This document shows positions 10,691 through 23,402 of a DNA stretch of 64,000 nt, in pieces. The first letter of the stretch is position 1. Each line of letters begins with the position of its first letter. Below the pieces are notes generated by a model that was not told the DNA's origin, searched no databases, and saw nothing but the letters and a program-made list of their open reading frames with translations. This DNA is from Mastigias papua (lineage: Eukaryota; Cnidaria; Scyphozoa; Rhizostomeae; Mastigiidae). Location of the stretch: positions 6,013,840 through 6,077,839 of the forward strand of contig OZ025276.1 in assembly GCA_964019165.1 (NCBI GenBank). Reading direction: 5' to 3'. Both the position numbers and the translations under genes were made by a program.

Positions 10691-11529
10691 TAACAATACT
10701 TGAAACTATTTCCCTAAAATTTTTGTTTTGAAAGTGTAAAGCTTTAAACTGAGGTTACTTTCGTTTGCATTGTTTTGGTCTGATTTTTATTCATGTACTA
10801 TGTTTGATTATTTATTGTGCAGATTTTTCGGTTTCATGCCGACAAAATTTAGTATAGTATCTCCTGTTGTGTTTGAACTTTATCATTTCCTGTTCTTGCC
10901 TATATCTAATCATTTTGTCTATTGGATTTTTAAGTGTCAGTATGATTGTTTAATTTTAAGAAAATATAATAAGATGCATATTGTGATATTACCCTTAATG
11001 AGCTCATAACGTTAATACCTTATATCTTCTTTTTCAGATTTTTCAGTCTTGCTTTTCGTTCTTTTTCTGTTTTGTCCTCCTTTCTTTAACCTTTATAATA
11101 AATGGTACTTTTAATTTTTGTGTCCAATTTATTGAGATAGCTATATATTTATAGTTTGTCTTCTTTTTGTTGTGTTAGCATGTAAATGTATCTCAAAACT
11201 TGAAAATGTCACTCATAACTGGGACTAGGTGATCTTGTGTCTTTCACCATTATCAATTAGTGGCATGTATTTTTATAGTGTTTATTGTAGTTTAAATATG
11301 TAAATGTATAAAGAGAATTTAGTACTCTATAGCACATATGTCAATTCATCTCGCCCTTTAAGTCCCAACCATAAGGCTGATGTAGCCCTCCGTGGAGATG
11401 AGTTTAGCACCGCTGCTCTGTACGCAGCCTCAGTGCAGTACTGTTTGGTCCTATGAATTAAAGCTTTTCCCGTGCTTAGACAGTGACAATCAAGATTCTT
11501 GATGCCTGGATTTGATTGATTATTTCTAG
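10691..11529. other. 3' part of the WD40 intron
   Basis: T-rich sequence leading into the acceptor at 11529. No further feature seen. Confidence 0.4.
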
Positions 11530-11711
11530 GAGATGGCTCAGTACAGCTGATCAATACGGCTAAGCTGCTGGAAACAGTGCAGCTATCAGGCCCTGATGCT
11601 GATGCAATTTACAGACTGGCTTGCCATAGCAATAACATATATTCCGCTTCCAGGGATGGTTCTATAAGAAAATACAATATGAACGTGATTGACTATAGTA
11701 CGAAATCATAG
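11530..11711 (+). CDS. WD40-repeat protein, terminal exon
   Basis: Follows the acceptor TTATTTCTAG (ends 11529). The first two bases complete the phase-1 codon of the 4599-4788 exon. It encodes DGSVQLINTAKLLETVQL (closing one WD blade) and a further blade, AIYRLACHSNNIYSASRDG, then SIRKYNM, and ends at a TAG at 11709-11711 after VIDYSTKS. Together the two exons give the last three blades of a beta-propeller protein. A canonical AATAAA lies 85 bases after the stop, which supports this being the true 3' end. The blade pattern (RDGSIRKYN, CQNGDLAQYD) is clear, but no named family could be assigned. Confidence 0.8.
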
Positions 11712-11795
11712 AGATTATCGGTGTCCCTTTTCTGAGATACCTTTGACATTGTATTAGTACTAGTTCTTTGAAAAAAATAACTACATTTTAGCGAC

Positions 11796-11801
11796 AATAA
11801 A
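11796..11801 (+). promoter_or_regulatory. Polyadenylation signal of the WD40 gene
   Basis: AATAAA 85 bases downstream of the WD40 stop codon, at a usual distance for a short 3' UTR. Confidence 0.55.
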
Positions 11802-11894
11802 TCCACTGATTTCATTTAAAGTAATTATTCAGTACTATTCTCCAGGGAATCTGATATTGTGTCCCTTCTACCTATCATAACTATTCCTACGTGA

Positions 11895-12109
11895 TTATCT
11901 CCTGCGTAGCAATATTCCTCTACGCTTGATTTTTTTCAAGGTATCAACCAGCAACTTGAATGAATTTATTTTATGCTTTGCTCTTATTTCACGTCTTCCT
12001 GTTCTACCATTATACCAAGGTTGCTCCATTTTCTTTGCCAACCGCCTCTTTAATAGATTCCTGCCGCTACTCCCATTTTGCTGTCTTTTGGTGATGAATC
12101 TGTTTGATG
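11895..12109 (-). CDS. Candidate secreted peptide precursor, exon 2 (basic C-terminal region)
   Basis: Minus-strand exon of 215 nt, from a good acceptor (TATTATTCTTTAG) to a TAA at 11895-11897. It reads SNRFITKRQQNGSSGRNLLK, RRLAKKMEQPWYNGRTGRRE, then a basic tail ending KKIKRRGILLRRR. It starts with two bases that complete the phase-1 codon at the end of the signal-peptide exon 19017-19239 on the same strand, so the two join in frame (…ELNDST|SNRF…). Dibasic sites KR, KRR, KK and GRR are frequent. KK-MEQPWYNGRT-GRR has the layout of an amidated peptide released by prohormone convertases, with Gly as amide donor. No homologue is recognised. The alternative is a small basic secreted protein. 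A missed exon in between is possible. Confidence 0.5.
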
Positions 12110-12479
12110 CTAAAGAATAATATGTCAAATAATTTATAATGAAGATATTGTTGTCAAAGAACTTCTTGAGTTCTTAGCTAATCATAGTTTAGATACAGTA
12201 TATATATAGCAGCCATACTAAGATAAAGTATTTATACTTTATAAGCTTCTTACAACATTCTGTATTTCAAATCTTTTCAATACTTCAAGTCCAAGGATTC
12301 TAACATCCAGTCATTCGGGAGATGATGCAATTATTCCTGATAATATAAAGTCAACTTTTTTCCTTAAAGAAACTGTAAATATTATTTTTGGTTGCAGTTT
12401 ACATCATTTCGTATGTTGCATAGGGCAAAATATCAGATTAATTTGATTCCTAGGCCCACCAGTAATTAGGGCCTAGTCA

Positions 12480-12860
12480 CATAAGTTTCGTTTTCAACAG
12501 GGTGGCCCGCATTGTCGAGATCTCCGCTTTGTTATGAAACGGAACTTGCTATCATATGATGAACGAGCTTGCCCGGTGAACCGGGATTTAGCTTTCTCCG
12601 ACTGAGGTCCCAACAAAGCGGGCTGCGATTGTCTCATGTGATTGCTCTAGCCTGGTTCATCGGAGGACAGTCTATTGTATTATATACTGCGCGATTTCTT
12701 GTTTAATTAACAAACAATGCTTCACTTGAGTAGACGACATAAACGAAACGAGCTTTAAATTCCCATGTGATAGCGATGTGTCTTTAGCTTCTTCAAGGGA
12801 GCTAGCCCGGTTTAGGGATCTCGTATTATCGTCCCCTTAGATGATTTGCGATGTATATTG
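12480..12860. repeat. CCCGG-rich repeat cluster
   Basis: Higher-GC segment with paired CCCGG/CCGGG motifs (GCCCGGTGAACCGGGAT at about 12571, AACAAAGCGGGCTGCG at about 12612, GCTAGCCCGGTTTAGGGATC at about 12801) and CATGTGAT. Similar motifs recur at 16725-16830 and 17625-17750. This looks like a family of short foldback or MITE-like repeats; boundaries are not resolved. Confidence 0.4.
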
Positions 12861-13584
12861 TGTAAAGATGGCCGTTTTGCATTCTACCATGTCTGCAATG
12901 TGCCCGGTTATTTTATTTCTAGTTCGGTTCAACAACGATTGGGTTGAATTAAGTGCGAATTTAGATGTTATTTGAAAGTCTTGGGAGTTATGATCGACTA
13001 CACAATTGTCACATGTCTTTAAAATCCATTTTCACCTTAGAAGTAGGGCCCCCCTTGACACAATGGTCAAAAACAGGGTTATTTTGTGTTACATGCTCAG
13101 TAAAAGCTGACAGACATTTTTTAGCACATGGTAATGAATCTTGTATGGATTCCTATCCTTGAAATCTGACTTACAACAATAGAGCATTCATTCATCCTGT
13201 TTGCCAAGAATTTTGAGCTTAAGCGATATTAAACTCGCAGGACACAATGGATTACTTTCTAGGGCCAGCACAACAGTGCAACAAGTGGCTGAAGCAACGT
13301 GATGTTTTCAATCAAATGCACATGGTTTTACCACAATTTTGTGTCGTAATGAAACTTTCTCTGAATGCCGTTTAACATTTTTCTTTGCCTATTGGGTCAG
13401 TATTGCTGCCTGTTTCATCGCAGTTATAGATCCTTTTTGATACATCTTTAGCATCCAGCAAACCATTTTCAGAGTGCACTTCATTTCATTTTTTCACTTA
13501 CAACTCCTTACCCCCGAATAAATAAATAACTGCTACAAAAGATAAACTCTTTATTACAATGAACGATAAACGCTCTTGTTTTAG

Positions 13585-14818
13585 CTAGTGATCGTGCCTT
13601 GCGAATTTATTAATTTTGTAAGGATTGCTCCTAGTTTCTTTCTCTTCCAAGATTGTGGGGCTCTTTCTGATGTTCCTTGGAATTTCATTCCATGTTTTGG
13701 CACCAGAGTAAAGGAAGCTTCCCTGGTCTAACTTCGACTGTTGCCAGACACGCCGGGAGGGGGGGGGGGCTGCAGCTCGCAATTTTTCTAATAATTTATT
13801 ATATCAAGATTAATGCAGTCGATCCAGGTAGAAAATAGATTTCTATTATTCCATGTTAAAGTTCACTCACCTTCATAAAGTGCCATTGGCGGAGTCAGTA
13901 GGGCCTATTGGAAATAAATAACCCGAGGTTTTTTAAAACGTGCTGTAGACTCGTCCAAAAGTCTCATAAGCATGTAAAAACAGGTGAGGGTCTGTATTCA
14001 TGGTCGCATAACGCTGAACATGATCTCATTGCTCTGAAAACGTGTGTCTCTATCACTTTAACTGCTCGGGCAACAATCTTTATAGAGTAGCTAAAAGGTC
14101 TATTCAATTTTCTCGCAAGCATTTCAGTGAATTCATCTGTCGTTTTCTACCTAGACAGGATGTATCTCTATCTGCTTCCTACTGCATTATATGGTTTCAA
14201 ACACTTCACCTCTACCTCCCTCTCCCACCTTGGATGCTTTTAATCCCATACAGACTTACAAACTCGTCTACTCCACGTTAGTAGAGTTGCATATAAATCG
14301 TCTTATAGTATTTTCCCTATTATGATGTGCACGAAAATTAAACATGCGTGAAATTCAGGTAAACAAAAATTGAATGCACGAAATATATAAACTCGTGTGA
14401 AACTTTCGTAACTTAAGAAGGCATGTTGTTTACCTTAAAGCTCACTGTGCCGATTCTGTCTTTTTGTCATCGTGGTGCTACCATTTTGATTTCCCATGGG
14501 CGTTACGTTCTACGTGACCTACCACGCATTCTAGTACTCCTACTGTCCTATTTCTACGGATGAAAGGCCGCTTGTGAGTTTACCTGTAAGCCTCTCGCAC
14601 TGCCTGTTAAAGTTCAGATTTTCATCAACAGTAACTCCTAAATATTTTATTTCATAGGCTCGTGGATTATTTTCTCCGTTTATTAGGACATTTTTATTTT
14701 CCTGGGTGTGGTTTATTCGTTGTTTGTGACCAATGATCATATATTCGGTTTTATTGGTATGAAAACTAAGCTTGTTTTGCCGCAACCACTCTTCACTTCC
14801 ATGATGAAGTAGAAACAT
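13585..14818 (-). mobile_element. Non-LTR retrotransposon fragment, same family as 38.3-40.3 kb
   Basis: Two minus-strand coding blocks from the 3' half of a LINE. Block 14818-14540 has the region after the RT catalytic box (EEWLRQNKLSFHTNKTEYM, IKYLGVTVDENLNFN, TGKLTSGLSS). Block 13782-13585 has the C-terminus (SKLDQGSFLYSGAKTWNEIP). The same motifs occur at 38149-38900. About 750 bp of unrelated sequence separates the blocks, and the second block is missing the VYRPLFEGRL segment that the 38-kb copy has. It lies in the intron of the candidate peptide gene. Confidence 0.75.
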
Positions 14819-14829
14819 TTATTTGACAA

Positions 14830-16040
14830 TTTAACCAAAAAGCAACAGAAATATTCGCCACATTCCCTGAAGGGTGTGTAAAAACAAACTATTTAAATTT
14901 CCAATGAAAGTTCTTGAATAAGAATGAAATTTAAATACTGATTTCCATTAAAGTATAAATAGAATATTACAACATATGAAGGTTAATTACTTTAATGTTG
15001 AAATGATCAGCACTCTAGGAGTGCTCCAAGGGGAAAGAAAAAATAAAAAGATGGGTAGAATGTGTAGAATAATGCCTGATGCAACTCAAAATGCTAGTAA
15101 TTCACCTGCTGGCTCCTATTAATTAATGTAGTTGAAAATACGCTTTGGTTGGAATTGACCGATTGTGCCCCGGGATACCCTAAATATTAATTACAGTATG
15201 TATGCTTGGGAACATTACTTAGAAATTCCAAATCTAAATTACTTACACTATGATTACTATATTAATCTCTAAAATTAATTTTAACTATTCGAATGTGATA
15301 AGTTAGTTATAGATAACAGATATTTGTTTGATCATGCTCAAACAGCATATTTGAATAGTTTTGGCCAGAAGTATGGGACTATTAGGAAATAGCTTGATTT
15401 TAAATCAATGAGACTAAATAGAACAATAAACGTTTAGAATAACACTTGATAAAGTTCACTATATCGATTTTGACAAAATACACAATATTAGTGTCCTTGG
15501 GTTCCGAATAGGAATTCCTTTGGGTCCCACGGAGTAATCTATTTCTCCGTTATCTTCTTCCTGCTTTTAATCCATTAATGTTGTGTATTCTGTGCTTCTT
15601 TATTTCCAGGACATTAATTTCTGTGACTCATATGCTAACACATTTCGTTGCTTTCACGAAATTGCATTAAAAATGTTCTACAGCTTCGTATCAAAATTTG
15701 AATGGTCGCAACAAAAAGCTCTGGACGGCTGCAACAAAAAGCTTTGCAGACATGTGATTTTCGTGATTTCAAAGCTTGATATCTGTTAAACTGAGCCATT
15801 TGTGTTCATTAAGTTCGAATATTCAATTAAGTTTTATTACTATCATTCTGAGTTGCAAATGCTAAGTTAGTATGTATTTCTATGAGTTCGCCCGACAAAG
15901 TAGAAATACCTCAATATTGTTGTCTCAATAGTCATATCATTCTCACAATTACGTATAGGAAATACAATAAAATTGCCGCAAGTCGATTTGCTTGCACAGT
16001 ACATATGAGAAACTATTTCTTAAACCGTAGCACTACCCAG
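14830..16040. other. AT-rich stretch with one exon-like ORF
   Basis: Mostly featureless. One plus-strand open frame follows an acceptor-like TTTATTTCCAG ending 15609 and reads DINFCDSYANTFRCFHE, then a near-duplicated QQKALDGCNKK. No family recognised and no convincing donor, so it is recorded here rather than called as a gene. Confidence 0.3.
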
Positions 16041-16041
16041 T

Positions 16042-16170
<129 letters not shown>

Positions 16171-17045
16171 GCACACAGAGTGGTGGCACCCATGAATAAC
16201 TAATCGAACATACCACTTAAGAAAATCACTATAGCTTGAAAAAGTGGGAACATTCTTTAAGCATTCTTTAAGAAATTCTCACACTCGTCAGAGTATGCAG
16301 CGTTGATAACGACCGAAAGGTGTAACGAAACATATAGCCAGATACGAATGTACATGATGTGATGAATAATGCGCCCAGTTAGGTCTATTACTACCTGTTC
16401 ACCATTGTTTACTTGAAGAGACTTTTCAATTTACATACTTCACATTAACTTGCACGCAGTAACTTCCTATACCATATTTTGCAATTTGTTATTCATCCCT
16501 TGTCGAGAAAGTATCTCCAACGAACTCGAGTGTGCAATCAAGTCTTGCATTTTTCTGTTACAGTATTTTCTCGTATTGCCCGTATTACTAAAAGACCAGA
16601 GATTTATTTTTCACTTTAACCATAGGAGCAATATGACTTCGTAAGGAAATATCTGCAATTGAAAATTTATTTCTCAATCTACAGAAACAATTCTAACGGC
16701 CTGATTATATGGAGAAAATTTCCCGCTTTGCCGGGATCAGATAAATCTTCACCTACCTGGGGAAAGTTTTTATTGAGATTACATGAGGAAAAACGTCCCA
16801 GCAATGCGGGACAAGTCTGATTTTGTCTAGTACCAAAATTTAAGTGTGTTGGCAAATTTCAAAATGGATTACGAGCGCCACATGCAGCGGCAATGTTTTA
16901 GCTGAATTCTGTCTCGATATGCTATCATTACTGTGGTTGGAGGTCAAGTTCTAGGATTAATGCAGATTTTTTCTCTCCATAAGAAACGGCTAGATAATTT
17001 TCTAATGACTTTGTTACTGCAGAGACAGCTACTTTCTTTATAATT

Positions 17046-17560
17046 TCTCAGTGGTATACACTTTGTAGAAGCGATCAAGTCTGGAACAACTTTTTAGATG
17101 GAACAACGGATGAAGAAAAGTGTGTGAATTTCGAAAATTTTAAAGGAAGAGCATTTCGTATGACCAGAGTTAGGCTTATGGAGCTGGCAAATAAGCTTAT
17201 GCCTTTATTTCGCCCTAAAGATCCCCAAATTCTAGAGCACTAACAGTGGAAAAGAAGTTGACATTATGTTTATACTATTTGAAAAATAAGGGATCTATAT
17301 GGATGACAGCGAATGCATTTGGAATATATCAACCAACTGTTTTTGACCCAATTTTTGTTTATATGCTTGGATCAGAAGAAGAAATGAAACTAAAACTTAC
17401 ATCATTAGAAGTAAAATATGGAATGCCTCAAGCCTTTGGCTTGGTTGATGGGACTCAAATGCCAATTTTCGGCCAACAGAGTTTTCTCAAGATTATTTTA
17501 ACTCTAAACACTTTTTATTCATTGTCAGTAGAAGCAATTTGAACACCTTTCTGCAGAACG
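17046..17560 (+). pseudogene. PIF/Harbinger transposase fragment
   Basis: Decayed DDE_Tnp_4-type transposase. A first block (about 17070-17240) has FLDGTTDEEK and FRMTRVRLMELANKL; then a stop. A second block from 17246 has LTLCLYYLKNKGSIWMTANAFGI, the helix-turn-helix region typical of Harbinger nucleases, and AFGLVDGTQMPIFG, where the D is the first catalytic Asp. The frame is lost after 17540, before the second Asp and the Glu. CCCGG-rich segments on each side (16725-16830 and 17625-17750) may be its decayed ends. Confidence 0.75.
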
Positions 17561-17624
17561 TTGCTCCTCGTCAGTATTTGCCGCCATTTTCTTTGTTACG
17601 TGATTACACAAGCGTACTCAGTCT

Positions 17625-17750
17625 GAATTGGACCCGGCTTGCCGGGATGTTTCGAATACATGGACAAAAAAGGCCTCACCTTACCGGGACCCCGATTGAA
17701 CAAAGGCAAGATCCTGCCTCAGAAATTGTCCCGCCTAGACAAAATTAAGA
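17625..17750. repeat. CCCGG-rich repeat next to the Harbinger fragment
   Basis: Contains ACCCGGCTTGCCGGGAT, TTACCGGGACCCC and TTGTCCCGCC. A related segment lies at 16725-16830 (TCCCGCTTTGCCGGGATC, GTCCCAGCAATGCGGGAC). Each is internally palindromic. Confidence 0.45.
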
Positions 17751-18049
17751 TCTCATATTATTGCAAGCTGTTTTCAACAATTCAGTAAATTGGGTTTTAG
17801 GAAATTGCAACCCTCCTACTATTTCACTACTTCGTTTATAAGTCTATGTGGTACATAAGAGTAAGATAGCTTCTAGAGCTGACTTTGAGAGGCCATTTCG
17901 GGCTGTAGCTATTTGAAGCCCACGCACTTTATCCATTTGATAAACTTAAGACTACATTAAGACCTCAATGAGTAGGTAGTTGCTAGACGATTCTAAAAAC
18001 AAACCGTATTTCTTGGAAAGAGTGCTCTGGGCTCTCATGTACAAGGTAG

Positions 18050-18540
18050 AATTGGAGAAGAGGCGCTCATTCGAGGGGGGTACTGGCTTAAAAACTCAGC
18101 AAACAACTGAATAATGATTGCACTCAATGATTTCATTCTGCACAACAGTAAATTACACTACTTTATACTGAATGACTATGATCATAACAGACTTGCAATA
18201 GCGACTTTTTAACGACTGATGATAATATATGTAGCACACATTACACAACCATCAGACTAATAACAGGACGCCATGGGACTACAAGGTAACGGCATGAATA
18301 GATAACACACCAATAAAAATTTACGAAGCATAAAAAGACACTTTGCAAAGAAACAACAGGATGAACTATTACTCTGCTGGTAATGGAAAATAATAGAGAT
18401 GGTGCAATCTCATTGCAAACAGAAGGGGGTGCTCATTCCAGGGGGGGCACTGATTTAGCCACAGCACTTCATAGCGGAGGCGCTCATACGAGGGGTGCGC
18501 TCTATCAAGAAAATACGGTATTTAAAGAGTATATTATCTA
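18050..18540. repeat. Terminal-repeat-like segment of a DNA transposon
   Basis: Recurrent GGCGCTCATTCGAGGGGGG-type motifs at 18061, 18425 and 18478, ending GAAAATACGGTATT at about 18535. Ends of the form TACCGTATTTTC followed by 'GCGC..CCCCTCG' repeats are common at DNA-transposon termini in marine invertebrates. A related segment is at 35190-35260. No transposase seen. Confidence 0.45.
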
Positions 18541-19016
18541 AAGCTAGAATGACCCTAGTGTTCAGGATCATTTCAAATCTATTTACTTCATATGAGTCTT
18601 CATAGGTTCATGATCACTTTATTCTTAAGTTTTGGTGTATTCCCTTTGCATTTAAGTTACCGCAAGTGGCAGTATTTAACACTTCGTAATATTTTTGAAT
18701 TCAAGTATGTTTATTCGTTTTATTCAGCATACGTCCTACTGATAAGAACCAGTATCATCCATTTTACGTGAGGTAAGTCATATCAGGAGCTCAAAAGCCT
18801 GATCTACGAGCTTAAAACACATACATGGTGATGATGTGGCCACAATTTTTCGAGGTAAATGCACCTTATAATCCAAGCAGTTTTAATGTAATTCTCGAAA
18901 TTAAATAAGCATGCCCTTTACGAAAGTTTCCACAGGCCTCACACACATCACGAAAACTCAATTGAATGCTCTAAAGCAAAGCCGGCTACAGACAACTTAA
19001 AAAGTAACTCACTTAC

Positions 19017-19239
19017 TCGAGTCATTGAGCTCCGAAATGAAAGTAGGCAGCTCCTTCGCAGGGTTGTCTCTCTGAAGATTACATAAGCTCTGATATAGAT
19101 GTCGATGATCTATATCCTTGAATTTCTGATAGGTGTGGTCACCATTTTGAGACATTTGCATTAAAGTTGCTGCAAATAACTTGTCATGGTTCATTGAGCA
19201 CGATAAGAATATTAGCAATGCAAATCTTGCCGCGGTCAT
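19017..19239 (-). CDS. Candidate secreted peptide precursor, exon 1 (signal peptide)
   Basis: Minus-strand exon from an ATG at 19239 with A's at -3 to -1 (AAAAATGACC) to a textbook donor, TCGA|GTAAGT, after 19017. The 74 codons begin MTAARFALLIFLSCSMNHDK, a short signal peptide with a compact hydrophobic core. A polar stretch follows with one Cys (HLYQSLCNLQRDNPAKELPT) and ends FISELNDS in phase 1. That phase fits the acceptor of 11895-12109, 6.9 kb downstream. The composition is clearly richer in G and C than the flanking AT-rich DNA, which supports real coding. No family recognised. Without a transcript, the first-exon call rests on the signal peptide, the strong donor and the phase match. 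Confidence 0.5.
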
Positions 19240-21740
19240 TTTTCAACTTGCTTCTTTCTAAAATAACAGTAGTGAGATTTTTCATATATTTTTGCTACAA
19301 TCTATTTAATTATGAATGAACTTTAGCAATTAGGACTTTAATGGCTATTCAATTTTTTACATTAATCATGTTGATAACGAGGTAATATCATTCAATATAC
19401 TCACTTTTCAAAATTGCATTGTGTAGCTATTCACAGCTGAAAAGTCATATTGACAACTACAAGACTAGTTATACATCCATAAAACACATCTATCAAAACC
19501 CGCACGCATGACACCACGTCATCTTAGTGTAGTGGCGTGAGAACTCTTAAATCTGCGTGGAATATAGTGAAAAGAAGCATCACACCTCAGAGTAGTCGTG
19601 TGAAATTCCTAATTTGCCTATCAGTGGTATTCTTGCCTTTTTGTATCAGTTTATGCTATTTCTAGCTATTCGTACAACTTGTTGCTACCATTGCGATATT
19701 GCTTTACTTCAGATACTTTGGAAGTTAGTCAACTCATTCATAAGGAAATAAAATGACTGTTGGGCGCGTGCTTTTTACAAAATGATCTAAATGAAGTTTA
19801 TTGTTACGCACCTATATAAATATGCTCTTTCAAGTACACCTTAGGTTAGTTTTGGATGAAGAGGAAATCTTTTTGTACAATTGTGAGAATAAACCGTACT
19901 TTCTTTGATACTGTTTTATACAAGGAAGTATAGATATCACCAGTGAAACTATTACTTATAGCTTTATCTTATGACTTTCTAAGTTCGATTCTGCTGTACA
20001 AAGCATTTTCCTGCAATAACTAAGTACGATTTTTCATGGTGGTATAAACTTTAACCATAAGAGGCCATGATAGTTATATTACACCATGTGAGGCCAAATT
20101 ATCTACGATGTAACCCATTCATTTGTTCAGTTTGTATGTCACCAAGCAACTATATTTACTCATGAAACCAAGAAAGGAAGGAGTAGCTTTTCGGGTTTTT
20201 GGGTGAGTTTCGGGAGTGCAATGTATGGTTCTGTGCCTATAGTTTTTCCTATCCTCTGAACCTCGAGTAAATAGTAAACATTGGAAAATTTTAAGCCATG
20301 TAAGTCTATCATACGATCATATGTGACCGTGAAGAAGTTCGACGAATCTGAAAGCACAAATCATACACAGGAGCAGTGAACCGTTACAGAGAGCTTCATT
20401 GAGTCTCCATACACAGAATTCGTTGAAAAATGGCAAACATTTTATGGCAGAGCGAGATCCCTGTTCAGTCCTAAAGCACAAATCCCTAGAAGATCAGTGC
20501 TCTTTTAAAGTAGGATTAATTTTCATTTCTGATTAGTCATTCTACTATTGTAACGTAGTTTCTTTACATTACCTGAAGGTTGTATTTTGTGTCTAAACAA
20601 GTCAAATGTAATATAAAATGATATATTCTATCTCTTCATTTTGACATATCGTTCTGCTCTCTTTAATTTTTGCAGCTATGCTCTTCTTTAGCAAAGTCAT
20701 TGCTTTCTGCAGACATTTTCAGCTCATTTTTTAAAGGATGATTATTTAATCAACAAGACGATTGGATCCACTATTGGTTATCTGCCTGTTCTGGATATGA
20801 AAAATTCAGGATGACTTATCAAATGTTAAATGACAATAACTTGAGAAATTGCAAAATAGATTCAAATCTTGAACTCAAAGCCCTAGAAAACATAGGACCT
20901 CGTCTGAGATCACATAAGTTTCTTATTAAACAGGATCCTCAACAGGGAATTTTCGAAGATGCACAATATTGTATCTTATTTTTTGTTACATATTATGAGA
21001 TAAAATAGCTTATGCTATCTTTGGCGACCCTACTGTCAAAATAAGATACTGTATGTCCTATCTGTTAGTTCACATTTCCCCTCAATCACAGGTCCAAATT
21101 TTTGATTTACAGCCCACTGAAATCAGAGAATGCAACCTTGTTGTACGCCTAGTGCTTTATTGCTGCAAAGACTTGGATTCCAAGAAATATTAGAGGAGCT
21201 AATCCTATGTATACTTCTACAAAATTCCTGAAAGTACGCCGGAGGAGGAGGCCCCAAAGACAAACCTTTGGAAGATTACGCATAGTGTCACATATCTTAG
21301 TATCTATTTTGAACTAGTTTATACTTTAAATGTTGATAAACATGAAATATAAACTATGACATATGTATATGAAGAAGCCTATAAAAATGTTAAGCAAGGG
21401 CCAGAAAAGAGATAACCACGGTGCAATATCTTGGATCTACCGTGTTGAAATATATATTGAACAATTTTGGACATTTGTGTTCGATGCAACCTTTTAAGAA
21501 AATTACCTGGAACCCATGGACCTCTTAATTTGAAGGCGAACTGCGCCAATCATATGCTTTCTGGGAATAGCTTGAGAAATTTCTCTTTTTCGTTATTGTC
21601 ATACATCAATCAAGATCATACTGCAAAGTACAGAAGACAATGGTCTTTTCTTGGAATACTGAGCTCAAATGGCTTTAGTCTTATCTAACAAATAGAAGAC
21701 AATGCTGTAAGCCAATGAATACTTATTTAAATTTGAAAAT
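19240..21740. other. Intergenic stretch, nothing firm
   Basis: AT-rich, with no recognisable coding region, RNA or clear repeat. It would hold the promoter of the candidate peptide gene (upstream of 19239 on the minus strand); no core promoter element stands out. Confidence 0.35.
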
Positions 21741-21744
21741 GCAA

Positions 21745-22030
21745 ATGTGGAGTCTCTCATGAGTGATGTCTTGGACCACTGATGCTTCTCCTATACATAA
21801 ATGATAAGCGGGGGAGCTCGCTTAGGAATTTTCTTTGTTTCTAAAAATCAAACTGAATCCCATACCTTATGCACTTCGATACTCGAGTATAATTATATAC
21901 ACGATTGACACTAGTTTGGCACTCTCTGTTAAGAATATTAGTAAAAGTGCCAATCTCTTGAAATCTAAATTGGAACAGGATATATTGAGAATCAGTCGAG
22001 CAAAGATATAGCTTTAAATACTTTGGTGCT
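21745..22030 (+). mobile_element. Non-LTR RT fragment (plus strand)
   Basis: Heavily mutated. LGPLMLLLYIND (about 21770-21806) is the RT motif that normally reads LGPLLFLLYINDL, followed by scattered matches (TLCTSILEYN region, KYFGALYD). Stops in all frames. Confidence 0.5.
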
Positions 22031-22244
22031 CTTTATGATAATAGCAATCTCAGAAAAGAAACGACCATATAGTGGTTAAGTCATCAATAGAGTTGCTACC
22101 TTAAAAACCGTTTAGGACTACGTCAAATTTCTACAAAGACTATTAATAACAAAAGAGAAATTAATTTAAAGGAAATAGCTAAAAACTGCATCGTCTCTAA
22201 AAGGACATTTCAAACACGTTTAGAGAGAATGCTTGCTTTGACCC

Positions 22245-22860
22245 AGTTCATAGGCTATTCCACAATTCTGCTCCACGAAATGAAAAACATTTCTGCCAAT
22301 GTGCAGAATATTTCCTTGGCATCCTCACATCAGTTGCAGTATTACGGAGGGTAAGTGAGGAGAACTCTGAGAATTTCCTGCAAATGTAGCACAGGTATTG
22401 CGGAGCTGGCTCATTGAGTGATCTGAAGACCATTGTTTTAGTCCTATTACTAATAAAGCCGCTCCATGGTCTTCTAACTGAGTCCTAAAATAAGTGGTCT
22501 GCTTTGGTTGTCAAAGCTGCTATAGTTATGATCCTAGCAGCACGGTATTGACGCTTTTGCAAATGGTTTTTCTGTAGATTCACATCAACCCCAAACTGAG
22601 CAACAATGCCGACACTTACCCTGTAGATAGTTTTCAAAGTTTCCCTTGGTAGAAAAGTTCTGGTATGTTTTAGAACACCAATAACTTTTGAGACTTTAGC
22701 AGAAACAGTCTTGATTTGATCTGTGCATGTTTCAATCAGATGAACATATCTATGTCACCACCAAAGCGTTCTGAGATCAGCGACCTGATTAAGTTGTAGA
22801 ACTTCAGTAATACCAATGACTGTTTTATTTAAACTGAATTTCACGAAAGCACACAGTTGG
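22245..22860 (-). mobile_element. Non-LTR RT C-terminal fragment (minus strand)
   Basis: Minus-strand translation gives KVIGVLKHTRTFLPRETLKT, YRAARIITIAA, MVFRSLNEPAPQYLCYICRK and CFSFRGAELWNSL in order, the usual end of a CR1/jockey-type LINE ORF2. It faces the plus-strand RT fragment just to its left, so two different LINE pieces meet head to head near 22.1 kb. Confidence 0.7.
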
Positions 22861-22869
22861 GAATAGCAC

Positions 22870-23217
22870 TGCCAAGTGATATTGCGAAGCACTGCTGTAG
22901 CTATTCACAATACTTGACTTTGTGTCTACAGTAGTTACAGGAATTATATTTCTAGGATTGGAAGAATTTCCAAAATGCTCTGTTTACTCCTATATTTGTT
23001 TGATGTAGACAACTGCACTATCTAATTTGACTAACGCAAAGATACAACGAAAGAGAATGAAATAGAGATGAAGATATATCTAATTTGCATCTTGCTACGT
23101 AAGAGGTCATTGTGCTCACAATGCAAGAAAAACTCTACTCATTCGATTTCATTCCATGTCATACCACGTTATTCTAAAAATGCAACAAGTTTGGTTACTT
23201 TGAGAAGTTCAAGAAAG
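22870..23217. other. Stretch before the BEL element
   Basis: No feature recognised. Confidence 0.35.
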
Positions 23218-23402
23218 TGTCTGAAATACCATAATAACTTGGAAAAGAATATTAGAACTCAGACATGTTCCTTATAATATTTTCATGTTGCGAGAGGGAC
23301 GCTTTGATGTTTTGTTGTCTTTGAGCTATGCTTGTGATTCAACTAGGAAGCAATGTTAAATTTTGAGTTTATTGTTGTGCTCATTCTACATGAATCCCAA
23401 CA
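23218..23402 (+). repeat. BEL/Pao 5' LTR
   Basis: Shares ATTAGAACTCAGA, TTTTCATGTTG, GAGAGGGAC, TTTGAGCTATGCTT and CTCATTCTACATGAATCCCA with the 3' LTR at 27261. Confidence 0.8.

Noticed and set aside
15583..15789. Exon-like ORF DINFCDSYANTFRCFHE
   Set aside because: It has an acceptor but no convincing donor, no known family, and contains a local near-duplication (CAACAAAAAGCT twice) typical of non-coding drift.
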